From Ruminococcus flavefaciens (lineage in GTDB: Bacteria > Bacillota > Clostridia > Oscillospirales > Ruminococcaceae), in NCBI GenBank assembly GCA_002373775.1, contig DFJW01000043.1, forward strand, positions 1,409 to 7,381: a DNA stretch of 5,973 nt, read 5' to 3'. Below, piece by piece: positions 1 to 5,144 of the stretch. The notes under the pieces are model-generated. The model had not been told where the DNA came from. It searched no databases and saw only the letters and a program-made list of their open reading frames with translations. The number at the start of each line of letters is the position of its first letter. The first letter of the stretch is position 1. The translations under genes were made by a program, and so were the position numbers.

Positions 1-89
1 AAGGGTTCACAACCCTTTGGCGGATGGGTGTGCGAGGGAAGGCAGAGCCTTCCCTAAAAGGTAAGCAAAACAGCGCAGCGCCGTTTTGC
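1..89 (+). repeat. Three-hairpin palindromic element, copy A (left edge cut by window)
   Basis: Three hairpins follow one another. H1 has arms AAGGGTT (1-7) and AACCCTT (11-17). H2 has perfect 9-bp arms AGGGAAGGC (35-43) and GCCTTCCCT (47-55) around an AGA loop. H3 has perfect 7-bp arms GCAAAAC (65-71) and GTTTTGC (83-89) around an inner GC/GC pairing. The same architecture, with the same 14-base H1-H2 spacer, recurs on the minus strand at 170-261. H1 matches its counterpart at 18 of 20 positions and H2 at 17 of 21, and every H2 difference is compensated in the opposite arm. The copy probably starts a few bases left of the window, because copy B has a longer H1 stem. It has no credible coding capacity. 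It could be a REP/BIME-like intergenic repeat, a non-autonomous mobile element or a structured RNA. Confidence 0.75.
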
Positions 90-169
90 GTCCCTTACGG
101 ACAAGTCGCTCCCGGCGAAGACCGGCATGAATAGTTTTCGCGCCTGAGGGTTACCAATGCGGAACAGCC
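90..169. other. Spacer between the two inverted three-hairpin copies
   Basis: These 80 bases separate H3 of copy A from H3 of copy B. They contain a short inverted repeat, CCGG at 112-115 and CCGG at 122-125, around a CGAAGA loop. I see no open frame with a ribosome binding site, no promoter and no tRNA-like fold. It may be the diverged continuation of one or both copies, since the flanks after H3 share only scattered matches. Confidence 0.4.
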
Positions 170-261
170 GTCAGACGTTGCTTCGCTCGTCTGACTACTC
201 TTCAGGAAGGGCTCTGCCCTTCCTCGTTCACCTTCCTGCCAAAGGGTTGCAAACCCTTTGG
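170..261 (-). repeat. Three-hairpin palindromic element, copy B, inverted relative to copy A
   Basis: Read on the minus strand this copy repeats the order H1, H2, H3. H1 has perfect 10-bp arms CCAAAGGGTT (239-248, plus strand) and AACCCTTTGG (252-261) with a 3-base loop. H2 has perfect 9-bp arms at 204-212 and 216-224, with the same AGA loop on the minus strand as copy A. H3 has perfect 8-bp arms GTCAGACG and CGTCTGAC (170-177 and 188-195). Against copy A, two H2 base pairs and four H3 base pairs differ and all stay paired, while the H3 loop keeps the GC-NNA-GC core. That pattern suggests pairing is being maintained. Function is unknown; see the finding on this pair. Confidence 0.75.
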
Positions 262-274
262 AATCCCTTATTTT

Positions 275-316
275 GCCGGCTTCGCCGTCTTTATTTTTAT
301 TTTTTCTTTTTACTTC
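275..316 (+). terminator. Possible rightward intrinsic terminator
   Basis: GCCGGC (275-280) and GCCGTC (284-289) form a 6-bp stem with one C/T mismatch and a TTC loop. A long T-rich tract follows from 290 to 316 (TTTATTTTTATTTTTTCTTTTT at its core). It would end plus-strand transcription that passes through the repeat region and so face the thrS terminator. The stem is short and imperfect, and the T-rich run could be incidental. Confidence 0.35.
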
Positions 317-332
317 TTTGTCCATACAACGC

Positions 333-367
333 AAAAAGGCTGTACAGGATCACCTGCACAGCCTTTT
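333..367 (-). terminator. thrS: Intrinsic terminator of the thrS operon
   Basis: Arms AAAAGGCTGT (334-343) and ACAGCCTTTT (358-367) pair perfectly. An inner CAGG/CCTG stem (345-348 with 353-356) closes on the loop ATCA, with one A/C mismatch between the two stems. On the minus strand the hairpin lies 33 bases past the thrS stop and is followed by a T run. The A/T-rich base gives it some symmetry, so it may also work on plus-strand transcripts. Confidence 0.85.
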
Positions 368-399
368 GTTATTCCGTTACATATTCTTCTCAGTCCGGA

Positions 400-2340
400 T
401 CAGAGAGTGTCAATGATATCGAGAGAGTGAGTTTCATTCATGGTATTGCACATCTCGATGAACTTGGCAAGAGGAACGTTTTTGAGCTGTTTATTGCCTC
501 TGATATTGATTGATACCTGCTCATTCTCAGCTTCGCTGTCGCCAATGATAACAACATAGGGATCCTTGAAGTCCTTGAACTTTCTGATCTTGTTCTTCAT
601 GTTGTCGTCGGTGTAGTCCACCTCAGCCCTGATGCGGTTCTTCTTGAGAAGATCAGCTACCTTCTTTGCGTATTCGTTATGGTCAGTTCTGATAGGAACG
701 ATACCTACCTGCATCGGTGAGAGCCAGAACGGGAATGCGCCTGCGAAGTTTTCGGTGATGATACCGATGAATCTCTCGAATGAACCGAAAATTGCTCTGT
801 GGATCATAACGGGCTGCTTTTCGGAACCGTCGGATGCGATGTACTTCATGCTGAAGTTGAGAGGAAGCTGGAAGTCAAGCTGGATAGTACCCATCTGCCA
901 CTCACGGCCGATAGCATCCTTCATCTTCAGGTCTATCTTAGGACCGTAGAATGCGCCGTCGCCCTCGTTGAGCTCGTAGCCGTCTGGACCGTACTTCTCT
1001 TCGAGGATAGCCTTCAGGTCAGCCTCAGCCTTGTCCCATACCTTGATATCGCCCATGAAGTCGTCAGGACGTGTGGAGAGTTCAGCCTTGTATTCAAGAC
1101 CGAATGTGTTGTATATCTCAGTTGCGATATCCATGATATCGTTGATCTCGGAAGCTATCTGCTCCTCTGTAACGAGGATGTGTGCGTCGTCCTGTCTGAA
1201 CTGCTGAACACGGAAGAGACCATTGAGCTCGCCGGACTTCTCCTTGCGGTGGATAACGTCCACCTGATTGAACTTGAGCGGCAGTTCCTTGTATGAACGC
1301 TGCTTGTTCATGTATACCTTTATAGCGTTAGGACAGTTCATGGGCTTAGCACAGTAAACTTCGTTCTCGTCCTCAGAGGGGATAACGAACATGCCGTCCT
1401 GATAGTGATCCCAGTGACCGGAAGTTACCCAGAGTTCCTTCTTTGAGAGAACAGGTCCGGATATCTCGGTGTAGCCGTGGTCTTCGTGAACGCCTCTCCA
1501 GTATTCAAGGAGAGCATTGAAGAGCTTCCAGCCTCTCGGGAGCCAGTAGGGCATTCCGGGTGCTGTTCTGTCGAACATGAAGAGTCCCTGCTCCTTGCCC
1601 AGCTTCTTGTGGTCACGGAGCTTTGCTTCCTCGATCATCTTGAGATACTCGTCAAGCTGTGAAGCCTTGGGGAATGCGATAGCGTATACACGGGAGAGCA
1701 TCTTGTTGTTCTCGTTTCCTCTCCAGTATGCACCTGTGCATGAGAGCAGCTTGAATGCCTTGACGGGTGCTGTTGACATGAGGTGAGGTCCTGCACAGAG
1801 GTCTGTGAATTCGCCCTGCTTGTAGAATGAGATAGGCTCGCCCTTTCCCACATGTTCTTCGCAGAGCTCTACTTTGTAGGGCTCTTCCATTTCCTTCAGC
1901 TTTGCAACTGCGTCAGCAGGTGAGAGCTCGAACTGCTCCAGTGCAAGGTCTTCCTTGACGATCTTCTTCATCTCTGCCTCGATCTTTTCAAGTTCCTCAG
2001 GTGTGAAGGGCTTTTCAAGGTCAAAGTCATAGTAGAATCCGTTGTCGATAGCAGGTCCGATAGCCAGCTTTGCAGCGGGATAAAGTCTCTTTACTGCCTG
2101 TGCAAGGATGTGTGATGCTGTGTGCCAGAATGTCTTCTTGCCGTCGAGGGTATCAAATGTACATACCTCAAAATTGCAGTCGCTGTCAACAACTGTGCGG
2201 ATGTCCTTTACCTCGCCGTTGATCTTTACGCAGCATGCTGCCTTGTAGAGTCCCATGCCGATGCCCTTGATGATCTCTGCGGCAGACTGGGCGGACTCTA
2301 TCTCGCGTACACTGCCGTCTTTAAGTGTAAGTTTTATCAT
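400..2340 (-). CDS. thrS: Threonyl-tRNA synthetase (ThrRS)
   Basis: This cytoplasmic class II synthetase joins threonine to tRNA-Thr using ATP. The 646-residue product matches full-length bacterial ThrRS. An N-terminal TGS domain covers about 1-62. The editing domain, which removes mischarged serine, carries HTASH (H73, H77) and C182/H186 in LCAGPH. The catalytic core has C336 (PMNCPN), H387 (QDDAH) and H514 (MIHRA) as the expected zinc ligands, motif 2 around R365-H387, and motif 3 as GSFERF (519-524). An anticodon-binding domain runs from about 543 to the end. ATG at 2340 is chosen because AAAGGAG lies 10 bases upstream and the TGS domain starts directly after it. The open frame runs on to 2595, but that extension overlaps the preceding gene and looks non-coding. 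thrS is the second gene after a T-box leader and follows a small unknown gene by 64 bases. Motif 2 reads GELNGLFRVQQFRQDDAH, unlike the common ALHGLMRVRGFTQDDAH. Confidence 0.97.
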   Translation of the reverse strand: MIKLTLKDGSVREIESAQSAAEIIKGIGMGLYKAACCVKINGEVKDIRTVVDSDCNFEVCTFDTLDGKKTFWHTASHILAQAVKRLYPAAKLAIGPAIDNGFYYDFDLEKPFTPEELEKIEAEMKKIVKEDLALEQFELSPADAVAKLKEMEEPYKVELCEEHVGKGEPISFYKQGEFTDLCAGPHLMSTAPVKAFKLLSCTGAYWRGNENNKMLSRVYAIAFPKASQLDEYLKMIEEAKLRDHKKLGKEQGLFMFDRTAPGMPYWLPRGWKLFNALLEYWRGVHEDHGYTEISGPVLSKKELWVTSGHWDHYQDGMFVIPSEDENEVYCAKPMNCPNAIKVYMNKQRSYKELPLKFNQVDVIHRKEKSGELNGLFRVQQFRQDDAHILVTEEQIASEINDIMDIATEIYNTFGLEYKAELSTRPDDFMGDIKVWDKAEADLKAILEEKYGPDGYELNEGDGAFYGPKIDLKMKDAIGREWQMGTIQLDFQLPLNFSMKYIASDGSEKQPVMIHRAIFGSFERFIGIITENFAGAFPFWLSPMQVGIVPIRTDHNEYAKKVADLLKKNRIRAEVDYTDDNMKNKIRKFKDFKDPYVVIIGDSEAENEQVSINIRGNKQLKNVPLAKFIEMCNTMNETHSLDIIDTL

Positions 2341-2350
2341 TTCTTCTTTT

Positions 2351-2357
2351 CTCCTTT
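2351..2357 (-). promoter_or_regulatory. thrS: Ribosome binding site of thrS
   Basis: AAAGGAG on the minus strand sits 10 bases before the ATG at 2340. It fixes the thrS start and rules out the upstream in-frame methionines. The 64-base gap to the preceding gene shows no terminator or second promoter that I can recognise, so thrS is probably co-transcribed with it. Confidence 0.8.
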
Positions 2358-2404
2358 GTTGTATATTTGCGTCATCCGACGTAATATTCGTCTTTTTGCG
2401 TCCA

Positions 2405-2782
2405 TCACGCCTTCCCGGTGATCTCGGGAACGCCGTCGATGAATTCGATGCAGACAGCGGAAGGCATATAGCCGTCGTAGCTGTCAACGGTGATACAGAC
2501 CACAGCGTCGTCCTCTTCGATATCGACGTAGACATTTTCGAGGTTGAGTTCTTTTGCAAGGCAGTCGGTATCTCCGCCCTCATAGTAGCCTTCATCGGCG
2601 ATGAGGGAGGCGATCTTTTTTCTGCTGCCGTCCAGTTCTGCCAGTTTTTTGGCGATTATCGTGAGATTGTTCATGATATCAGCCTCAGCCTCTGTATAGA
2701 ACCTGACGGTCTGTTCAGAGCCCCATATTTTATAGGGCAGCTCGAAAGCTTCTTCCTTTTCGTTGTAAGAGATATTGCTCAT
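2405..2782 (-). CDS. Small acidic protein of unknown function, in the thrS operon
   Basis: I do not recognise this 125-residue protein. It starts MSNISYNEKEEAFELPYKIW and is rich in Asp and Glu, especially at 88-92 (DIEEDD region). It has no signal peptide or transmembrane segment and only three cysteines (74, 96, 111), with no metal-binding pattern. The profile suggests a small soluble alpha/beta protein: a helical stretch at about 31-65 (with KKLAELDGSRKK), then alternating strands in the second half (VYVDIEE, VVCITVD, AVCIEFIDG). The ATG at 2782 is preceded by a strong site, AAGGGAGGTG, 4 bases away. The frame is open back to 3088, but that part runs through the T-box leader and is not coding. 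It lies between the T-box terminator and thrS, so it should be induced together with ThrRS. Whether it acts in tRNA charging is unknown. Confidence 0.85.
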   Translation of the reverse strand: MSNISYNEKEEAFELPYKIWGSEQTVRFYTEAEADIMNNLTIIAKKLAELDGSRKKIASLIADEGYYEGGDTDCLAKELNLENVYVDIEEDDAVVCITVDSYDGYMPSAVCIEFIDGVPEITGKA

Positions 2783-2786
2783 GATG

Positions 2787-2796
2787 CACCTCCCTT
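2787..2796 (-). promoter_or_regulatory. Ribosome binding site of the small unknown gene
   Basis: AAGGGAGGTG on the minus strand ends 4 bases before the ATG at 2782 and is close to the full anti-Shine-Dalgarno complement. It settles the start of the 125-residue gene and places it just after the T-box terminator. Confidence 0.85.
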
Positions 2797-2810
2797 CGGT
2801 GTTCCGGATA

Positions 2811-2852
2811 TTAAAAAATAAAAAGCCCCTTACGCCTTCAAAGGCACAAGGG
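2811..2852 (-). terminator. Regulated terminator of the T-box leader
   Basis: On the minus strand CCCTT (2848-2852) pairs with AAGGG (2827-2831) and the inner GCCTT pairs with AAGGC (2841-2845 with 2834-2838), followed by CTTTTTATTTTTT. The 5' arm is shared with the antiterminator: the same CGTCCCT pairs instead with AGGG and ACG of the T-box sequence. This gives the expected either/or switch. Its end lies about 28 bases before the start of the small unknown gene. Confidence 0.88.
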
Positions 2853-3053
2853 ACGATGATTACCGTGATTCCACCCTGATTCACACGGAAGATGATCCGT
2901 ATCTCATTGGCTCTGTAACGGGAGCTGCCGGCGCTTATTGGGCGCACTCGGAGGCGGTGAGTACATTCCTTGTCATTCAGCCTCGCACCAGCCGGCTGTT
3001 CTCTGGAAATGACGCAGCGGAGAAGTACCTTCCTCGTCATAGTTTTCTGCTGT
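2811..3053 (-). promoter_or_regulatory. T-box riboswitch leader controlling the small gene and thrS
   Basis: T-box leaders sense the charging state of a tRNA and let transcription continue when it is uncharged. On the minus strand, a K-turn-like ATGA leads into GAGG (3032-3040). A Stem I apical hairpin has arms CAGCC/GGCTG around GGTGCGA, preceded by the AGAGA bulge. A candidate specifier region reads GGAATGTACTCACCG (2955-2969). The T-box sequence is AGGGTGGAATCACGG (2863-2877), next to the terminator. The antiterminator pairs AGGG and ACG with CGT and CCCT around a 7-base bulge starting TGGA, which would match a tRNA ending UCCA. The specifier is ambiguous: UGU (Cys) fits the GAA-NNN-A rule, while ACC (Thr) fits the distance to the GAG of the K-turn. 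Threonine is expected from thrS downstream. The start at about 3053 is inferred from the promoter. Confidence 0.92.
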
Positions 3054-3059
3054 AAATAC

Positions 3060-3088
3060 ATATTATCACACTTTTTCCCATTTGTCAA
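3060..3088 (-). promoter_or_regulatory. Sigma-A type promoter of the T-box/thrS operon
   Basis: On the minus strand a perfect TTGACA (3083-3088) and TAATAT (3060-3065) are separated by exactly 17 bases. Transcription should begin near 3053, just before the K-turn of the T-box leader. Confidence 0.88.
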
Positions 3089-3115
3089 GGGGTATATTTC
3101 CGCATCTTTACGCGG

Positions 3116-3144
3116 TTGACAACTGCGGACGGCTGTGCTATACT
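3116..3144 (+). promoter_or_regulatory. Sigma-A type promoter of the glycosyltransferase gene
   Basis: TTGACA (3116-3121) and TATACT (3139-3144) are separated by 17 bases. A second TATACT overlaps at 3144-3149, but its 22-base spacing is too long. The start should be near 3151, leaving an untranslated leader of about 25 bases. This -35 is 27 bases from the -35 of the divergent T-box promoter. Confidence 0.88.
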
Positions 3145-3176
3145 ATACTAAGATAAAAAGACAGCGAGGTAACGTG

Positions 3177-4154
3177 ATGTCAGCTGAAATACTGTATATG
3201 GTAGTACCCTGCTACAATGAGCAGGAAGTTCTCCGTGAGACTGCCCGGCAGCTCCGTGAAAAGTACGTTTCTCTTATAGAACGTGGGATGATATCCCCTC
3301 TCAGCCGTGTGGTCTTCGTGAACGACGGCTCAAAGGACCGCACATGGCAGATCATCAGTGAGCTGCATTCAGAGGCGCCGGAGTTCTTTTCCGGTATCGA
3401 CCTTGCCCACAATGCAGGGCATCAGAATGCAGTGCTTGCCGGACTTATGACCGTAAAGGATATCTGCGATATGGCGATAACCATGGACGCCGACCTTCAG
3501 GACGATATCAACGCCATTGACGAAATGGTGCAGAAGTACTATGAGGGAAATCAGGTGGTCTACGGTGTCAGGAGTGCGAGAAAGACAGATACAGCCTTCA
3601 AGAGATTCACAGCGGAAGGCTTTTATAAATTCATGAAGGTCATGGGTGCGGACGTGGTCTATAACCATGCGGATTTCCGTCTCATGAGCAAAAGAGTGCT
3701 GAAGGAGCTGGAAGGATTCAGGGAAGTGAACCTCTTCCTGCGCGGACTTGTGCCGCTGATAGGCTTTCAGAGCTGCAGCGTCTACTATGAGCGTCACGAG
3801 CGCTTTGCCGGCGAGAGCAAGTATCCGCTGAAAAAGATGCTCTCCTTTGCGGTGAACGGCATCACCTCATTCAGCACGAAGCCTCTGAAGCTGATAACCG
3901 CTCTGGGATTCATAATGTCCGTGATGAGCGTGCTCGCCTTCATCTGGGCGTTCGTCGCGAAGTTCGCAGGCTTTTCGGAGCTGGGCTGGTCCAGCCTTAT
4001 CTGCTCCATATGGCTCATCGGCGGACTACAGCTCTTCTGTCTCGGCATAATCGGCGAATACGTCGGCAAGATATACGCGGAGGTCAAGCAGAGACCGAGG
4101 TATATCATCGCGGATTTCATCAACGATGCCGGCACTGATAAAACCGAGGAATGA
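3177..4154 (+). CDS. Family 2 glycosyltransferase, GtrB/DPM1-like, membrane-anchored
   Basis: This family moves a sugar from a nucleotide-sugar donor to a lipid carrier such as undecaprenyl phosphate, with the active site in the cytoplasm. The 325-residue protein has the GT-A fold signatures in order: VVPCYNE (9-15), VNDGSKD (48-54) and the metal-binding DADLQDD (104-110). The ADFRLMSK segment (165-172) and FLRGLVPLIGF (187-197) are also typical. Two transmembrane helices, about 238-262 and 272-294, are followed by the conserved GEYVGKIYAEVKQRPRY tail. Length and layout fit GtrB, CsbB and YkcC-type enzymes. The ATG at 3177 is chosen because GAGGT ends 6 bases upstream and homologues begin just before PCYNE. 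An in-frame GTG directly precedes it, and the upstream ATG at 3135 lies within the promoter. The gene stands alone between its own promoter and terminator, with no flippase or GtrC-like partner nearby, so the exact sugar and final acceptor cannot be read. Confidence 0.93.
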   Translation: MSAEILYMVVPCYNEQEVLRETARQLREKYVSLIERGMISPLSRVVFVNDGSKDRTWQIISELHSEAPEFFSGIDLAHNAGHQNAVLAGLMTVKDICDMAITMDADLQDDINAIDEMVQKYYEGNQVVYGVRSARKTDTAFKRFTAEGFYKFMKVMGADVVYNHADFRLMSKRVLKELEGFREVNLFLRGLVPLIGFQSCSVYYERHERFAGESKYPLKKMLSFAVNGITSFSTKPLKLITALGFIMSVMSVLAFIWAFVAKFAGFSELGWSSLICSIWLIGGLQLFCLGIIGEYVGKIYAEVKQRPRYIIADFINDAGTDKTEE

Positions 4155-4160
4155 CATCAT

Positions 4161-4198
4161 GGCTGCTGACCGGAGAAGCTTCGGGATGCAGCCTTTTT
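4161..4198 (+). terminator. Intrinsic terminator of the glycosyltransferase gene
   Basis: GGCTGC (4161-4166) pairs with GCAGCC (4188-4193), and CCGGAG (4170-4175) pairs with CTTCGG (4179-4184, one G/T wobble). TTTTT follows at 4194-4198. It begins 6 bases after the stop codon and closes the unit before the next promoter. Confidence 0.9.
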
Positions 4199-4270
4199 GC
4201 GGCTTTCCGGCAGCAGAAAATGCCATTGGATACGGTTTGCCTTTACAAACGTTCAACTTTTTTAAGGGGC

Positions 4271-4299
4271 TTGCATTTACCGCTTTAAGGTGGTATAAT
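4271..4299 (+). promoter_or_regulatory. Sigma-A type promoter of the P-loop ATPase gene
   Basis: TTGCAT (4271-4276) and a perfect TATAAT (4294-4299) are 17 bases apart. Transcription should start near 4306, about 25 bases before the coding region. Nothing else is recognisable in 4199-4270. Confidence 0.85.
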
Positions 4300-4330
4300 A
4301 TAAGGTATAGAATTTTTACTCGGAGCAGGT

Positions 4331-4996
4331 ATGTTTATGAAAAGAATTACAATAGTCACCGGACATTACGGCAGCGGCAAGACTAATTTTTCCGTGAATC
4401 TTGCTGTCCGTGCAGCAGAGGAAGGAAAATCGGCGGCTATCGTCGATCTTGATATAGTCAATCCCTACTTCCGTACAGCGGATTTCCGTCAGCTTTTCGA
4501 AGAGAAGGGCATCAGACTCATCGCGCCGGATTTCGCCAACAGCAACCTTGATATACCGTCGATACAGTTCGACGTGGTGCAGTTCGCTCTCAATGAGGAA
4601 TGCCTTATCATTGATGTGGGCGGAGATGACGCAGGCGCTACTGCCCTCGGACGCTACGCCGAGGCTCTCGCCCCATTTACAGACGACATCGACATGCTGT
4701 ATGTCATAAATCAGCGCAGATATCTCACCCATGTGCCGGATGAGGCTATCACCCTCATGTACGAGATAGAAGCTGCTGCCCATATGAAGCATACAGGCAT
4801 CGTGAACAATACTAACCTTGCCCGTGAGACTACTGCGGATATAGTGGAGCAGTCACGCGGTTTCGCGCAGGAGTGTTCGGAGAGGACAGGTCTGCCGGTG
4901 GTATGCACTGTGTACCCCGAGTACTGTGCCGAGCTCCCGGACAAGCAGGACGTTTTTCCGGCTAAGGTATATGTGAAGACACCATGGGATGTGTGA
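4331..4996 (+). CDS. P-loop ATPase of the MinD/CobQ-like (SIMIBI) fold, unknown role
   Basis: This is a soluble nucleotide-binding protein of 221 residues. The Walker A loop is GHYGSGKT (11-18), directly after the first strand. A switch-like segment VDLDIVNPYFRTAD lies at 38-51, a Walker B/switch II region IIDVGGDDAG at 93-102, and a base-recognition-like strand GIVNNTNL at 156-163. The overall layout is that of MinD/ParA/CobQ ATPases, but the Walker A lacks the leading Lys of the deviant KGGxGK form, so ParA-like dimer signalling is not assured. The start is uncertain. ATG at 4331 has GGAG 5 bases upstream, while ATG at 4337, giving MKRITIVTG, has the same motif 11 bases upstream and puts the first strand nearer the N-terminus. 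The gene has its own promoter and lies 148 bases before an oxidoreductase operon. A role in loading or maturing iron-sulfur proteins would be guesswork. Confidence 0.88.
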   Translation: MFMKRITIVTGHYGSGKTNFSVNLAVRAAEEGKSAAIVDLDIVNPYFRTADFRQLFEEKGIRLIAPDFANSNLDIPSIQFDVVQFALNEECLIIDVGGDDAGATALGRYAEALAPFTDDIDMLYVINQRRYLTHVPDEAITLMYEIEAAAHMKHTGIVNNTNLARETTADIVEQSRGFAQECSERTGLPVVCTVYPEYCAELPDKQDVFPAKVYVKTPWDV

Positions 4997-5028
4997 CCTC
5001 GCATCCGCAAAAAGCATATTGATCGGGA

Positions 5029-5107
5029 ATTGAGAATGGAGAGTGGAGGCTCGCACAGTGCAAAGGCTGCGCTGTATACAGCCGGACATCTATTCTGAAT
5101 TCTCAAT
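5029..5107. repeat. Short intergenic element with inverted-repeat ends
   Basis: ATTGAGAAT (5029-5037) and its exact reverse complement ATTCTCAAT (5099-5107) bound 79 bases. Inside are the palindrome GCACAGTGC (5053-5061) and a small hairpin GGCTG/CAGCC (5065-5069 with 5079-5083). It has no ORF. It fills most of the gap between the ATPase gene and the oxidoreductase operon and could be a miniature inverted-repeat element or its remnant. The 9-base ends are short, so chance is possible. I see no clear terminator for the ATPase gene in this gap and no convincing promoter for the oxidoreductase genes. Confidence 0.45.
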
Positions 5108-5144
5108 ATAAATATTTAAGCCACTTGAAAGGAAGTGTGACCGT

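Noticed and set aside
1..261. CRISPR array
   Set aside because: The repeats are internally palindromic, of different sequence, present as two inverted copies and lack regular spacers; no cas gene is present.
95..334. Minus-strand open frame of 79 residues after thrS
   Set aside because: It begins in the thrS terminator and spans the hairpin elements; the composition looks like translated repeat, with no ribosome binding site.
157..513. Plus-strand open frame of 118 residues
   Set aside because: It runs through copy B of the palindromic element, two terminator hairpins and the 3' end of thrS, lacks a good ribosome binding site and has a low-complexity aromatic stretch from the T-rich tract.
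799..1296. Plus-strand open frame of 165 residues antisense to thrS
   Set aside because: It lies wholly inside the conserved catalytic region of ThrRS and shows no start signal; a mirror of coding bias.
2341..2595. N-terminal extension of thrS by 85 residues
   Set aside because: It overlaps the upstream gene in another frame, and the TGS domain begins exactly at the ATG that follows AAAGGAG.
2255..2821. Plus-strand open frame of 188 residues
   Set aside because: It is antisense to the thrS start and the small gene and ends in the T-box terminator, with no plus-strand promoter or ribosome binding site found.
2783..3088. N-terminal extension of the small unknown gene
   Set aside because: These codons are the T-box leader, including its terminator, so the frame is open only by chance.
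3144..3149. Second TATACT as an alternative -10 for the glycosyltransferase promoter
   Set aside because: Its distance of 22 bases from TTGACA is too long, whereas the overlapping TATACT at 3139 has the ideal 17.
3369..3797. Minus-strand open frame of 142 residues inside the glycosyltransferase
   Set aside because: Its opposite strand encodes the DADLQDD region of a well-conserved enzyme; the frame has no start signals.
4316..4792. Minus-strand open frame of 158 residues inside the ATPase gene
   Set aside because: It is antisense to the Walker A and B motifs and has no ribosome binding site.
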